A stretch of 64,000 bases of DNA from Stenotrophomonas rhizophila (GCF_007667275.1 NZ_VDQT01000002.1:62001-126000), one strand, 5' to 3'. Shown: positions 29,660 through 38,279, counted from the stretch's first letter. The notes: generated by a model from the sequence alone, not told the origin. Numbers and translations are program-made.

Positions 29660-29986
29660 ATGACCCGCCATGTGCTCTTCCTCTGCAGCCAGAACCGCCT
29701 GCGCAGCCCCACGGCCGAGCAGGTGTTCGCGAACTGGCCGGGCGTGGAGACGGCCTCGGCCGGCGTGCTCGCCGATGCCGATGTGCCGGTCAGCCCCGAG
29801 CTGTTGCAGTGGGCGGACGTCATCTTCGTGATGGAGCAGGCGCACCGCACGCGGCTGGCCAGCCGGCACCGGCAGTGGTTGAACGGGAAGCGGGTGGTCT
29901 GCCTTGATATCCCCGACGACTACGACTTCATGCAGTCGGAGCTGGTGGAGCTGTTGAAGAAGAAGGTCATCCCACACCTGCCGTAG
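29660..29986 (+). CDS. low-molecular-weight protein-tyrosine-phosphatase-like protein
   Basis: 108 residues. Begins with FLCSQNRLRSPTAE: Cys9-x5-Arg15-Ser16, the phosphate-binding loop of LMW phosphatases. The acidic IPDDYDFM segment near the end could supply the general acid. It is shorter than classical members (about 150), matching a compact bacterial subfamily. A GTG at 29651 is an alternative start. It follows uvrD after 15 bases and may share its transcript. The stop TAG lies in a GTAG repeat. Confidence 0.75.
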   Translation: MTRHVLFLCSQNRLRSPTAEQVFANWPGVETASAGVLADADVPVSPELLQWADVIFVMEQAHRTRLASRHRQWLNGKRVVCLDIPDDYDFMQSELVELLKKKVIPHLP

Positions 29987-30048
29987 CGCCGCGCCCTGCG
30001 TGGCTGCGCGATCCACGGGCACCTCAGCCACGCAGGGCGTGGCTCTAC
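29983..30048. repeat. inverted pair of GTAG-type repeats overlapping a stop codon
   Basis: GTAG at 29983-29986 supplies the stop of the phosphatase-like gene, followed by GCCGCGCCCTGCGTGGC. The partner unit AGCCACGCAGGGCGTGGCTCTAC lies at 30026-30048. Same sequence class as the 2222-2298 pair. Confidence 0.8.
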
Positions 30049-30075
30049 ATTCCCCCTCCCTTTTCAGGTAATCCC

Positions 30076-30630
30076 ATGTCTGCCACCCCTGTCGCCATCA
30101 ACGTAAAGCTCAATGCCCGCCTGCAGCCCGAACATCGCTTGCAGCTGTTCGAAGACCCGCTCGACGCGATGCTGGAAGGTGCCGGGATCGGCGAGATCAT
30201 GGGCGGTGGCACCGCGCTGTCGGAGGAAGGCGAGGTTGAATACGGCGACCTGGAGATCCAGCTGCACGATGCCGCCGCGCTGCCCAACCTGATCGAAGCC
30301 CTCGAACAGCTTGGCGCCCCCAAGGGCTCGCTGATCCAGCGCGAAGGTGAGCCCGACCTGGCGTTCGGCATCACCGAAGGCCTGGGCCTGTACCTCAATG
30401 GCACCGACCTGCCCGATGAGGTCTACGAACAGTGCGACTCGAACTACGTGTTCGACCAGATCGTCGAGCGCATCGACGGCCACGGCGAAGTCTGCAGCTG
30501 GTGGCAGGGCCCGAGCGAAACCGCGCTGTACCTGTATGGCGCCTCATTCGACACCATGGCCGAGCGCATCGCCGACCTGCTGGCCAGCTACCCGCTGTGC
30601 CAGGGCGCACGGGTGGTTCAGATCGCCTGA
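30076..30630 (+). CDS. conserved-looking protein of unknown function, acidic
   Basis: 184 residues, soluble and acidic, with no signal or membrane segment. I do not recognise the family. Residues 40-65 are Gly/Glu-rich (GGGTALSEEGEVEYGDLEIQL), then an alternating strand-helix pattern with GLGLYLNGTDLPDE and a single WW pair near residue 138. The pattern of two similar halves (IQL..LIEALEQLGAPKGS and VFDQIVERIDGHGEVCSW) suggests an internal duplication of a small alpha-beta domain. It is flanked on both sides by GTAG repeats. Confidence 0.6.
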   Translation: MSATPVAINVKLNARLQPEHRLQLFEDPLDAMLEGAGIGEIMGGGTALSEEGEVEYGDLEIQLHDAAALPNLIEALEQLGAPKGSLIQREGEPDLAFGITEGLGLYLNGTDLPDEVYEQCDSNYVFDQIVERIDGHGEVCSWWQGPSETALYLYGASFDTMAERIADLLASYPLCQGARVVQIA

Positions 30631-30635
30631 CCCCG

Positions 30636-30727
30636 GTAGCGCCGACCGTTGGTCGGCAACTCGGCACCCCAGCACCCCAGCCGCCGCGCATCCGACGGGA
30701 GAGCAGCCGACTGACAGTCGGCTCTAC
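30636..30727. repeat. inverted pair of GTAG-type repeats
   Basis: GTAGCGCCGACCGTTGGTCGGC at 30636-30657 and AGCCGACTGACAGTCGGCTCTAC at 30705-30727. The two units are related but not identical. Confidence 0.8.
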
Positions 30728-30835
30728 CGCCGCTCAAACGCGACTCATCCCCGTTTTCACCTGCTTCGTCGCGTGCCGCTTGTCGGTCCCCGGTCGTGCG
30801 CCCAGAGTCTGGCGCTGTCTGCTGGGAGCATGCAC

Positions 30836-31132
30836 ATGAACAAGGGAATTCCGTACCTGATGGCGACCCTGGTCGCGCTGACACTGTCGGCGGGCTGGGC
30901 GGCACCGGTGCTGGCCCTGTTCGAGCAGGTGACTGCGTGCCTGGACAGCGGCGGCCGCCTGGACCTGGTTCACCTGCGCTGCGCGCCGCCAGCCGCAGTG
31001 CCCGGCCTGGTCCTGGAGGGCTGGGTGTTCTGGCTGACCGCGGCTGGCGTGGCGGTGGTGGGCCTGCTGGCGACACGCCGGCGCCCTGCGTCATCCATGC
31101 AGCGCGGTGGAGGGGTGGACGCCGCCGATTGA
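30836..31132 (+). CDS. small two-helix membrane protein of unknown function
   Basis: 98 residues. First hydrophobic segment at residues 6-25, a short extracytoplasmic loop with two Cys (VTACLDSGG and LRCAPP) that could pair, then a second segment VFWLTAAGVAVVGLLA and an Arg-rich cytoplasmic tail. The ATG at 30836 is 7 bases after GGGAG; an in-frame ATG at 30830 is too close. It precedes the universal stress protein by about 70 bases. Confidence 0.55.
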   Translation: MNKGIPYLMATLVALTLSAGWAAPVLALFEQVTACLDSGGRLDLVHLRCAPPAAVPGLVLEGWVFWLTAAGVAVVGLLATRRRPASSMQRGGGVDAAD

Positions 31133-31203
31133 TCCCGCTCAAGGCATCGTCTCCACGCCGGGTGTGCAATGGTGTCCCCACTGCCTTCGCCAAGGAGCGT
31201 TTC

Positions 31204-31650
31204 ATGTACAAGCGGATCCTGATTGCCACCGATGGCTCCGAGCTGTCCGAAAAGGGCCTGCTCAAGGGCCTGGAACTGGCCCGCGACCTCAACGCCGAGG
31301 TCGACATCGTCACCGTGTCCGAGCCGTGGGCGGTGGGCATGTATGACGCGATGGGCTGGAGCGTGGGCTACACCAACAGCCCCGAGTACAAGGCCGACCG
31401 CGAAGAAACCGCGCAGAAGGTCCTGGCCCCGGCCAAGGCCGCCTGCGAAGCGCAGGGCCTGCGGGCCACCACCGTGCACGTGCTGGACCGCTACGCCGCC
31501 GACGGCATCATCGATACCGCCACCGAGCGCAGCAGCGACCTGATCGTGATGACCTCGCACGGCCGCCGCGGCGTGACCCGGGTGCTGCTGGGCAGCCAGA
31601 CCGCCGAAGTGCTGGCGCGCAGCAGCGTGCCGGTCCTGGTCATCCGGTAG
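31204..31650 (+). CDS. universal stress protein, UspA family
   Basis: 148 residues, single Usp domain. N-terminal ILIATDGSELSEKGL and C-terminal SHGRRGVTRVLLGSQTAEVL. The latter is the Gly-x2-Gly-x9-Gly-Ser ATP-binding motif, so it is the nucleotide-binding type. AAGGAG precedes the ATG. The stop TAG belongs to a GTAG repeat. Confidence 0.93.
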   Translation: MYKRILIATDGSELSEKGLLKGLELARDLNAEVDIVTVSEPWAVGMYDAMGWSVGYTNSPEYKADREETAQKVLAPAKAACEAQGLRATTVHVLDRYAADGIIDTATERSSDLIVMTSHGRRGVTRVLLGSQTAEVLARSSVPVLVIR

Positions 31651-31721
31651 CGCCGGGCTCTGCCCTGCAAGCATCCCGTAGCGCCGGGCTCTGCCCGGCT
31701 GCTCGCAGAGCCCCGCGCTAC
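31647..31721. repeat. cluster of three GTAG-type units serving as stop codons for two genes
   Basis: GTAG at 31647-31650 ends the stress-protein gene; a second GTAGCGCCGGGCTCTGCCCGG starts at 31678. An inverted unit CAGAGCCCCGCGCTAC ends at 31721, where its minus-strand TAG is the stop of the gene 31718-31957. Two converging genes thus both end inside the repeat cluster. Confidence 0.8.
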
Positions 31722-31957
31722 GGCCGTATCTTCAGCGTCTGCGATTCGTCCAGGCTGCCATCGGGCTGCAGCACCACGTAGCGCTCGCCGCTGCGGTCGA
31801 ACAGGACCGGTATCGGGTCGCGGAACAGCGGGCGGCGCACGAAGCGCAGTGCCCAGCCGAAGTGCTCCAGGGTCTCCACGGCCTGGCGCTGCTCGGCAGT
31901 CAGCCCGTCGCGCAGGGCGGCGGAATCAATGGGCTTGCGGCGTTCGGGAGTCGTCAT
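31718..31957 (-). CDS. small conserved-looking hypothetical protein
   Basis: 79 residues, soluble. An N-terminal helix with LTAEQRQAVETLEHFGW is followed by short strands (LRFVRRPLFRDPIPVLFD and YVVLQPDGSLDE). The pattern is ordinary for a folded small domain, but I do not recognise a function. It is 55 bases downstream of the DUF2782 gene on the same strand and probably in its operon. Confidence 0.6.
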   Translation of the reverse strand: MTTPERRKPIDSAALRDGLTAEQRQAVETLEHFGWALRFVRRPLFRDPIPVLFDRSGERYVVLQPDGSLDESQTLKIRP

Positions 31958-32012
31958 CAGGTACGGCGGGCAGGCATTCCAGGGCGGCAGGCAGACCGGG
32001 CACGGGGCCGGC

Positions 32013-32297
32013 TTACCAGCTGTAGAGCTTCCAGTACACCGGCGACACCCCGTCCTTGCTGCGGTCGCCGCCGGTCTGGCCGCCTTCGTACATGTAGTAC
32101 GGGGCGCCGCGCGACGGGGTCACCTTGACCATGCGCAGCTGGCCGGCCACCCGGTATTCCTCGATGGTGTCGCCGTTGTCCATGACGCGCCTGGCGACAT
32201 CGGCGCCGGTGACATCGACCGGCGGTGCGCCGGCGCTGCCCCCAGTGGTCGCACAACCAGCCAACACAAGCAGACCTGCCAGCATCAGAGTCTTCAT
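32013..32297 (-). CDS. DUF2782 lipoprotein
   Basis: 94 residues. Lipoprotein signal LAGLLVLAGCATT with the lipobox Cys near residue 16. The small domain follows (DNGDTIEEYRVAGQLRMVKVTPSRG and a Tyr-rich PYYMYE end). DUF2782 genes lie next to polA in gammaproteobacteria, as here, divergently. The start is set by the signal peptide; AGGAAC lies upstream and a CATAAT -10-like box further out. Confidence 0.8.
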   Translation of the reverse strand: MKTLMLAGLLVLAGCATTGGSAGAPPVDVTGADVARRVMDNGDTIEEYRVAGQLRMVKVTPSRGAPYYMYEGGQTGGDRSKDGVSPVYWKLYSW

Positions 32298-32382
32298 GGA
32301 CCACGGTTCCTGGAGCGGGGGAGCCTCGATTATGCCCCATGCCCCGTGACGCCGGTGCCGTAACCGGCCATGGCGGGGCGCG

Positions 32383-32394
32383 TAGAATCGTCGC
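32383..32394 (+). promoter_or_regulatory. -10 box of a probable leaderless promoter (polA)
   Basis: TAGAAT at 32383-32388, 6 bases, then the ATG at 32395. No ribosome site precedes the ATG. Confidence 0.6.
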
Positions 32395-35166
32395 ATGAGC
32401 CGATTAGTCCTGATTGACGGGTCCAGTTACCTGTATCGCGCGTTCCACGCGCTTCCGCCGCTGACCAATGCCGCCGGTGAACCCACCGGCGCGCTGTTCG
32501 GCGTGGTCAACATGCTGCGCGCCACGCTGAAGGAGCGCCCCGAGTACGTCGCCTTCGTGGTCGACGCGCCCGGCAAGACCTTCCGTGACGACCTGTACGC
32601 CGACTACAAGGCCAACCGCCCGCCGATGCCCGACGACCTGCGCCCGCAGATCGAGCCGATGTGCCAGATCGTCGAGGCGCTGGGCCTGACCATCCTGCGC
32701 ATCCCCGGCGTGGAGGCCGACGATGTGATCGGCACGCTGGCACTGCAGGGCCACCGCGACGGCATGACCGTCACCATCTCCACCGGCGACAAGGACTTCG
32801 CCCAGCTGGTGCGCCCGGGCATCGAACTGGTCAACACCATGACCGGCAGCCGCATGGATTCGGACGCCACGGTGATGGACAAGTTCGGCGTGCGCGCCGA
32901 CCAGATCGTCGACCTGCTGGCCTTGATGGGCGATGCCGTGGACAACGTGCCCGGCGTGGAGAAGTGCGGGCCCAAGACCGCCGCCAAATGGCTGGCCGAG
33001 TACCAGACCCTGGACGGGGTGATGGCCGCCGCCCCCGGCATGAAGGGCAAGATCGGCGAGAACCTGCGCGCGGCGCTGGATCGGCTGCCGCTCAACCGCG
33101 AACTGGTCACCATCCGCACCGACGTGGCGCTGGAGGCCAGCCCGCAGACCCTGGCGCTGCGCGACCCGGACGTGCCCGCACTGGGCGAGCTGTACCTGCG
33201 CTATGGCTTCACCCAGGCGCTGAAGGAACTGGGTGGCCCGGTCCCGGCGCCCGCCGCGGCCAGCGAGGCCCCGGTGAGCCTGCGCGGCACCGCCGCCGGC
33301 TACGCCCGGGGCGCGGCCGCCGAGCCGGCCCCGGCGCTGGACGCGGCGCTGTCCGCTCCGGGCGAGTACGAGACCGTGCTCACCACCGAGCAGCTGCAGG
33401 CCTGGGTGGCCCGCGCCGAGGCGGCCGAGCTGATCGCCTTCGACACCGAGACCGACGCGCTGGATGCCATGCGCGCCAACCTGGTCGGCATCAGCCTGGC
33501 CGTGGAACCGGGCAAGGCCGCCTACATCCCGGTCGGGCATGACTACCCGGGCGCCCCGGCGCAGCTGCCGCGCGGCCAGGTGCTGGACGCGCTGCGCCCG
33601 CTGCTGGAGAACCCGGACAAGAAGAAGCTCGGCCAGCACGGCAAGTACGACCTGCACGTGCTGCGCCGCCATGGCGTGGACGTGAAGGGCTATCACGACG
33701 ACACCATGCTCGAGAGCTTCGTGCTCAATTCCACCGCCACCCGCCACGACATGGATTCGCTGGCGATGCGCTACCTGGGCTACACCACGATCAAGTTCGA
33801 GGACGTGGCCGGCAAGGGGGCCAAGCAGATCCCGTTCTCGCAGGTGGGGCTGGACGAAGCCAGCCGCTACGCGGCCGAGGACGCCGACATCACCCTGCGC
33901 CTGCACCGGGTGCTGCATCCGCAGCTGCTGGAATCGGCGTCGCTGGACAACGTGTACCGCAGCATCGAAATGCCGCTGGTACCGGTGCTGGCCCGGATCG
34001 AGGCCAACGGCGTCTATATCGACAGCGCCGAGCTGCGCCGGCAGAGCCAGGACCTGGGCGCGCGCATGCTGGCCGCACAGCAGAAGGCCACCGAGCTGGC
34101 CGGGCGCACCTTCAGCCTGGACTCGCCCAAGCAGCTGCAAGCGGTGCTGTTCGACGAGCTGAAGCTGCCGGCGCTGGTGAAGACCCCCAAGGGCCAGCCC
34201 AGCACCAACGAAGAGGCGCTGGAGGCAATTGCCGAACAGCACGAGCTGCCGCGGGTGATCCTGGAGTACCGTGGCCTGGCCAAGCTGCGCAGCACCTACA
34301 CCGACAAGCTGCCCGAGATGGTCAACCCCGACACCGGCCGGGTCCACACCAGCTACCACCAGTCCGGTGCGGCCACCGGTCGCCTGTCCTCCTCCGACCC
34401 GAACCTGCAGAACATCCCGATCCGCACCGAGGACGGCCGCCGCATCCGCCGCGCCTTCGTGGCCCCGCCAGGGCACAAGCTGCTGGCCTGCGATTACTCG
34501 CAGATCGAACTGCGGATCATGGCCCACCTGTCCGAGGACCCGGGCCTGGTGCGCGCCTTCGAGCAGGGCGTGGACGTGCACCGCGCCACCGCCGCCGAGG
34601 TGTTCAGCCGCGCGCTGGACGAGGTCACCCCGAACGAGCGCCGCGCCGCCAAGGCGATCAACTTCGGCCTGATGTATGGCATGAGCGCGTTCGGGCTGGC
34701 CCGCAACCTGGGCATCGACCGTGGCCAGGCGCAGGACTACGTGGCCCTGTATTTCAGCCGCTACCCCGGCGTGCGCGACTTCATGGAACGCATGCGCCAG
34801 CAGGCGCGTGACCAGGGCTATGTGGAAACGCTGGAAGGACGCCGGCTTTATCTGAATGACATTCACGCCCGCAACCAGGGCCTGCGCGCCGGCGCCGAAC
34901 GTGCGGCGATCAATGCGCCCATGCAGGGCACCGCCGCGGACATCATCAAGCGCGCCATGGTGAAGGTGGACGACTGGCTGCAGGGCCAGGGCGGGCGCGC
35001 GCGGATGATTCTGCAGGTGCACGATGAACTGGTATTCGAAACCGAAAGCGAGTTTCTGGAAACCTTGCGCTCGCAGGTGGTGGAACTAATGTCGTCTTCG
35101 GCGCAATTGCGGGTTCCGCTGGTGGTTGACGCGGGTGTCGGCGATAACTGGGATGAGGCACATTGA
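32395..35166 (+). CDS. polA: DNA polymerase I
   Basis: 923 residues, full length. 5'-nuclease domain at residues 1-290 with DGSSYLYRAFHAL and GDKDFAQLV. The 3'-5' exonuclease domain keeps its metal-binding pair Asp350/Glu352 (FDTETDAL), so proofreading should be active. Polymerase motif A is CDYSQIELRIMAHLSE, motif B carries RRAAKAINFGLMYG, and motif C is LQVHDELVFE. Involved in Okazaki-fragment processing and repair. A small RNA gene follows, as in enterobacteria (spf) and Pseudomonas. Confidence 0.97.
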   Translation: MSRLVLIDGSSYLYRAFHALPPLTNAAGEPTGALFGVVNMLRATLKERPEYVAFVVDAPGKTFRDDLYADYKANRPPMPDDLRPQIEPMCQIVEALGLTILRIPGVEADDVIGTLALQGHRDGMTVTISTGDKDFAQLVRPGIELVNTMTGSRMDSDATVMDKFGVRADQIVDLLALMGDAVDNVPGVEKCGPKTAAKWLAEYQTLDGVMAAAPGMKGKIGENLRAALDRLPLNRELVTIRTDVALEASPQTLALRDPDVPALGELYLRYGFTQALKELGGPVPAPAAASEAPVSLRGTAAGYARGAAAEPAPALDAALSAPGEYETVLTTEQLQAWVARAEAAELIAFDTETDALDAMRANLVGISLAVEPGKAAYIPVGHDYPGAPAQLPRGQVLDALRPLLENPDKKKLGQHGKYDLHVLRRHGVDVKGYHDDTMLESFVLNSTATRHDMDSLAMRYLGYTTIKFEDVAGKGAKQIPFSQVGLDEASRYAAEDADITLRLHRVLHPQLLESASLDNVYRSIEMPLVPVLARIEANGVYIDSAELRRQSQDLGARMLAAQQKATELAGRTFSLDSPKQLQAVLFDELKLPALVKTPKGQPSTNEEALEAIAEQHELPRVILEYRGLAKLRSTYTDKLPEMVNPDTGRVHTSYHQSGAATGRLSSSDPNLQNIPIRTEDGRRIRRAFVAPPGHKLLACDYSQIELRIMAHLSEDPGLVRAFEQGVDVHRATAAEVFSRALDEVTPNERRAAKAINFGLMYGMSAFGLARNLGIDRGQAQDYVALYFSRYPGVRDFMERMRQQARDQGYVETLEGRRLYLNDIHARNQGLRAGAERAAINAPMQGTAADIIKRAMVKVDDWLQGQGGRARMILQVHDELVFETESEFLETLRSQVVELMSSSAQLRVPLVVDAGVGDNWDEAH

Positions 35167-35297
35167 GACCCAAATCACGTTACAAAAGCTGAATTGGTCC
35201 ATTCCCGGGCTAGAAACTGACTCTTGGATGAATGTTTCAAGATTCACCCGAGTATTAATTGGCAGCCTTCACGAATCATCAATGTTCAAGGTGCTTT

Positions 35298-35303
35298 TAT
35301 AGA
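35298..35303 (+). promoter_or_regulatory. -10 box of the sX13-like sRNA
   Basis: TATAGA, 5 bases before the first hairpin of the RNA. A -35 box is not clear in the AT-rich sequence upstream. Confidence 0.55.
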
Positions 35304-35308
35304 CCTCG

Positions 35309-35434
35309 ACAGGCGCAACGCCTGTTGTGGATCTCTCCCATCCCCTGGAGCAGATCTCGGAACGGGGGCTCCTCCCCAAGCGCCCGTTCCCCGGCCCCGC
35401 TGACCTCCCCCTGGTCGGCGGGGCTTTTTATTTT
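35309..35434 (+). ncRNA. sX13: sX13-like small RNA with three C-rich loops
   Basis: About 120 nt between a -10 box and a terminator. Stem 1 is ACAGGCG / CGCCTGT. Stem 2 is GATCT / AGATC with CCATCCCC in the loop. Stem 3 is GAACGGG / CCCGTTC with CTCCTCCCC in the loop. The terminator stem is CCCCGCTGACC / GGTCGGCGGGG with TCCCCCT in the loop and a U-rich tail. Three C-rich loops, this length and the place behind polA all fit sX13 of Xanthomonas, which base-pairs through its C-rich loops with G-rich mRNA leaders, without needing Hfq. Targets here are unknown. Confidence 0.75.
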
Positions 35435-35456
35435 GGGCTCCCCACACGGCAATGGG

Positions 35457-35480
35457 GTAGCGCCGGCCGTTGGCCGGCCC
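35457..35480. repeat. GTAG-type repeat
   Basis: GTAGCGCCGGCCGTTGGCCGGC palindrome between the sRNA terminator and the DUF421 gene. Confidence 0.7.
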
Positions 35481-35547
35481 AAGCGATGCCGATTGCCTCT
35501 GGCACGCCACACGCCCATGCTGCCAGCAGTACCCAAGGAAACCCCCG

Positions 35548-36024
35548 ATGAGCGACCTGTTCGACCTGGCCATGCCCTGGTGGGAATTCATCCTGCGCGC
35601 CGTCGTGGTGTACGTGGTCGTACTCGGCATGGTCCGCCTGTCGGGCAAGCGCGCGCTGGGCCAGATCACCCCGTTCGACGTGCTGCTGATCGTGCTGTTG
35701 GGCAACGCGGTGCAGAACGCGCTGCTTGGCAAGGACACCTCGCTCGGCGGCGGCCTGCTGCTCGCGGCTACCCTGATCTCACTCAACTACGGCGTGGGCT
35801 GGCTCAGCCAGCGCAGCCGCCGTATTGAAGCGCTGGTGGAAGGCGAGCCGGTGCTGATCGCGCGTGACGGCAAGCTGCTGGACTCGGTGCTGCGGCGCGA
35901 ACTGGTCACCCGTGCGGACGTGGAGGCGGCCATGCGCCAGCAGGGCTGCGCGCACATCAGCGAGGTCTCCATGGCGCTGCTGGAAATCAACGGCCACATC
36001 ACCATCGTGACGCGGAAGCGGTAG
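35548..36024 (+). CDS. DUF421 (YetF-like) membrane protein
   Basis: 158 residues. Three hydrophobic helices in the first 90 residues (FILRAVVVYVVVLGMVR, then FDVLLIVLLGNAVQNAL), then a cytoplasmic domain with VEGEPVLIARDGKLLDSVLRRELVTRADVEAAMRQQG typical of DUF421. The biochemical role is unsettled; the Bacillus relative YetF affects membrane lipid recycling. AAGGAA precedes the start. The stop overlaps a truncated GTAG repeat. Confidence 0.88.
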   Translation: MSDLFDLAMPWWEFILRAVVVYVVVLGMVRLSGKRALGQITPFDVLLIVLLGNAVQNALLGKDTSLGGGLLLAATLISLNYGVGWLSQRSRRIEALVEGEPVLIARDGKLLDSVLRRELVTRADVEAAMRQQGCAHISEVSMALLEINGHITIVTRKR

Positions 36025-36032
36025 CGCCGGCC
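36021..36032. repeat. truncated GTAG-type repeat at a stop codon
   Basis: GTAGCGCCGGCC at the DUF421 stop. The second arm is missing, so only half an element is present. Confidence 0.45.
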
Positions 36033-36133
36033 GCCAAAGATCGAAACCTGGAAGCGCAGCCGGAAGCCTGCTGCTGCAATCGCCGGTATCAGTGGCCGCC
36101 GTCCGGCTGGCCCGCGCAAAGGAGATGCTCGCG

Positions 36134-36739
36134 ATGCCGTTTGATATCCCCGCCACTTCCCCCTCGCCCGTCGGCACCCCCCGGCGGTGGGTCCCCGTGT
36201 ACGAGGAAGGCCGGGCAGCCAACCGGCAGCTGCACGGCATGCCCCCGTCACATCACGAGGCGATGCGGGCGTCTTCCCCGCCGCCGACCTACGCCCAGGT
36301 GATGGGGCAGGACGCGGATCCCCCTCCTCCCTATGCCGAGGGATTGAGAGAGGACGCTGCCCCCAGGCGGCTGCCGCCCTCGCGTGCGCTACCTACCGCG
36401 GTGGCCAACGGGCCGCGCTCGTGGCGGCTGCGCATCTTCAGGCGCCTGCATCCGGAGACGCAACGCCGCGAGTTGCAGAAGCAGTTGAAGTACCTGGTGC
36501 GCACCGAAGGCAAGCTGGAAGCAGCCCGCAACTACCTAGGCGAGGTGATTCGACGGCACGAAGCGCTGGCGGCATCGGGCCGCGTGTATTGCGGCGCCGG
36601 CCTGTTCGATGGCGACGAATGCAGTGTGATCAGCAACGCGCAGCAGGAGTACGCCCATTACCTGGACAAAGCGTGCAAGGCGCAGGCGGCGTATGCAGCG
36701 CAGCTCGATGGCAGCGCGGACCCGCTCAGCCCAGGCTGA
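36134..36739 (+). CDS. unknown protein with two PPxY motifs
   Basis: 201 residues, no signal peptide. The N-terminal third is Pro-rich and apparently disordered, with Pro50-Pro51-Thr52-Tyr53 and Pro64-Pro65-Pro66-Tyr67. A basic/helical segment follows near residues 105-150 ([31 protein letters not shown]). The C-terminal part has two Cys. PPxY is the binding site for WW domains, which in eukaryotes occur on NEDD4-type ubiquitin ligases; bacteria normally lack them. The ATG 8 bases after AAAGGAGA fixes the start. The 3' end overlaps hemF tail-to-tail by 14 bases. The function is unknown. Confidence 0.6.
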   Translation: MPFDIPATSPSPVGTPRRWVPVYEEGRAANRQLHGMPPSHHEAMRASSPPPTYAQVMGQDADPPPPYAEGLREDAAPRRLPPSRALPTAVANGPRSWRLRIFRRLHPETQRRELQKQLKYLVRTEGKLEAARNYLGEVIRRHEALAASGRVYCGAGLFDGDECSVISNAQQEYAHYLDKACKAQAAYAAQLDGSADPLSPG

Positions 36740-37631
36740 GCCAGTCGCGCGGCACCAGGTAATCGCCCAGCCGCGCTTCGGCGCTGCCGGGCTCCGGCTG
36801 GAACCCATACTCCCAGCGCACGCGTGGGGGCAGGCTCATCAGGATGCTTTCGCTGCGGCCACCGCTCTGCAGGCCGAACAGGGTGCCGCGGTCGTAGACC
36901 AGGTTGAATTCCACGTAGCGGCCACGGCGGTACAGCTGGAACTCGCGCTCGCGCTCCCCGTACGCGGCCTCCTTGCGCCGCTCCACGATCGGCAGGTAGG
37001 CCTGCAGGAAGCCGTCGCCGACCGCGCGCAGGTAATCGAAATCGCGTTCGAAGTCGCCGTGCAGGTCGTCGAAGAACAGCCCGCCCACGCCGCGCGTTTC
37101 ATTGCGGTGGCGCAGGAAGAAGTATTCGTCGCACCAGCGCTTGTGCGCCGCATAGCGTTCTTCACCGAACGGCGCGCACAGGTCGTGGGCGACCTGGTGC
37201 CAGTGCTGCACGTCTTCGTCGAACGGATAGAACGGGGTCAGGTCGAAGCCGCCGCCGAACCACGATGCCACCTGCTCACCATCGCGTTCGGCACTGAAGT
37301 AGCGCACGTTGGCGTGGGTGGTGGGCAGGTACGGGTTGCGCGGGTGGAACACCAGCGACACGCCGGTGGCGCGCCACGAGGCACCGGCCAGTTCCGGCCG
37401 GTTGGCCGAGGCCGATGGCGGCAGGCGGGTACCCGAAACGTCGGAGAAGCCGATGCCGGCCTGCTCGAACACCGCGCCATCGCGCAGGATGCGGGTGCGC
37501 CCGCCACCGCCTTCGGCACGCTGCCAGACGTCCTCGGCGAAGCGGGCCTGGCCGTCGGCGGTTTCAATGGCGGTGCAGATGCGGTCCTGCAGATCGATGA
37601 GGTAGGCGCGGACGCGGTCGAAATCGTTCAT
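36726..37631 (-). CDS. hemF: aerobic coproporphyrinogen III oxidase
   Basis: 301 residues, oxygen-dependent step of haem synthesis. Seen: [45 protein letters not shown], and [21 protein letters not shown], all family motifs. The start is Met 37631. The chromosome also carries a bd oxidase nearby, but no direct link is seen. Confidence 0.97.
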   Translation of the reverse strand: MNDFDRVRAYLIDLQDRICTAIETADGQARFAEDVWQRAEGGGGRTRILRDGAVFEQAGIGFSDVSGTRLPPSASANRPELAGASWRATGVSLVFHPRNPYLPTTHANVRYFSAERDGEQVASWFGGGFDLTPFYPFDEDVQHWHQVAHDLCAPFGEERYAAHKRWCDEYFFLRHRNETRGVGGLFFDDLHGDFERDFDYLRAVGDGFLQAYLPIVERRKEAAYGEREREFQLYRRGRYVEFNLVYDRGTLFGLQSGGRSESILMSLPPRVRWEYGFQPEPGSAEARLGDYLVPRDWLSLG

Positions 37632-37643
37632 GGCGGTAATGTA
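37632..37643 (-). promoter_or_regulatory. -10 box of a probable leaderless promoter (hemF)
   Basis: On the minus strand TACATT (37643-37638), then ACCGCC, then ATG: again 6 bases. hemF can therefore be transcribed independently of the gene 39 bases upstream. Confidence 0.55.
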
Positions 37644-37670
37644 CCGCACGCGGCCGCGCCGGATCCGGCA

Positions 37671-38279
37671 TCAACGCTTGAACCACCGCTGCACGTCCGG
37701 GCGCAGCACGCGCACCAGCAGCCAGCCATGCAGGACGGCGAAGGCCAGCGCGGTCAGCACGGTGATGCCGGTGTAGAGCACGCGGTTGATGCGCAGGTCG
37801 TGGCGGAGCTGGCTGGCATCCTCGGCGCCCACGTGCTGCGGCAGGTGCACGATCAGGTAGCGGAAGATGTCGTCGATGACCCAGGCGCCGACGAAGTTGA
37901 GCAGCGCGGTCAGCACCAGCAGCACGATGAAGGTCCACAGCGCCCAGCGCTGCCGGCGCAGGAGCCCCCAGCAGGCGATGGCGCCGGCCACGCACAGGGC
38001 GAACAGCCACAGGTTCACCGCCACGGCATGCCGGCCGAACCAGCGCAGCGACGGCGGCATCCAGGACAGGTCGGCGCCCTGCAGCAGGTCGTGCAGCCAC
38101 GCCGAGTTGCCCAGCAGTACGGCCAGAACCGCGCAGCCGGCCCAGCACACGGCAGAGACGATGCACACCACCAGTACCGACTTGGCCAGCGGGGCCAGGA
38201 AGCGGGGCGCAGCGTCGCCGATCGGGGCGGCAGTTGCAGCGGCAGCAGTCGGCAACAACGGGGGGTAGGAAGACGACAT
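37671..38279 (-). CDS. four-helix membrane protein of unknown function
   Basis: 202 residues. A short Ala/Pro-rich cytoplasmic N-terminus is followed by hydrophobic segments at about residues 35-55, 87-107, 113-135 and 167-188. A soluble loop near 140-165 contains DIFRYLIVHLPQHVGAEDASQL. I do not recognise the family. It lies 27 bases after the NUDIX gene and 39 before hemF, so it probably belongs to this minus-strand operon. Confidence 0.6.
   Translation of the reverse strand: MSSSYPPLLPTAAAATAAPIGDAAPRFLAPLAKSVLVVCIVSAVCWAGCAVLAVLLGNSAWLHDLLQGADLSWMPPSLRWFGRHAVAVNLWLFALCVAGAIACWGLLRRQRWALWTFIVLLVLTALLNFVGAWVIDDIFRYLIVHLPQHVGAEDASQLRHDLRINRVLYTGITVLTALAFAVLHGWLLVRVLRPDVQRWFKR

Noticed and set aside
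32404..35022. 872-codon open frame on the minus strand opposite polA
   Set aside because: Shadow of polA with the same biased composition; polA has every expected motif.
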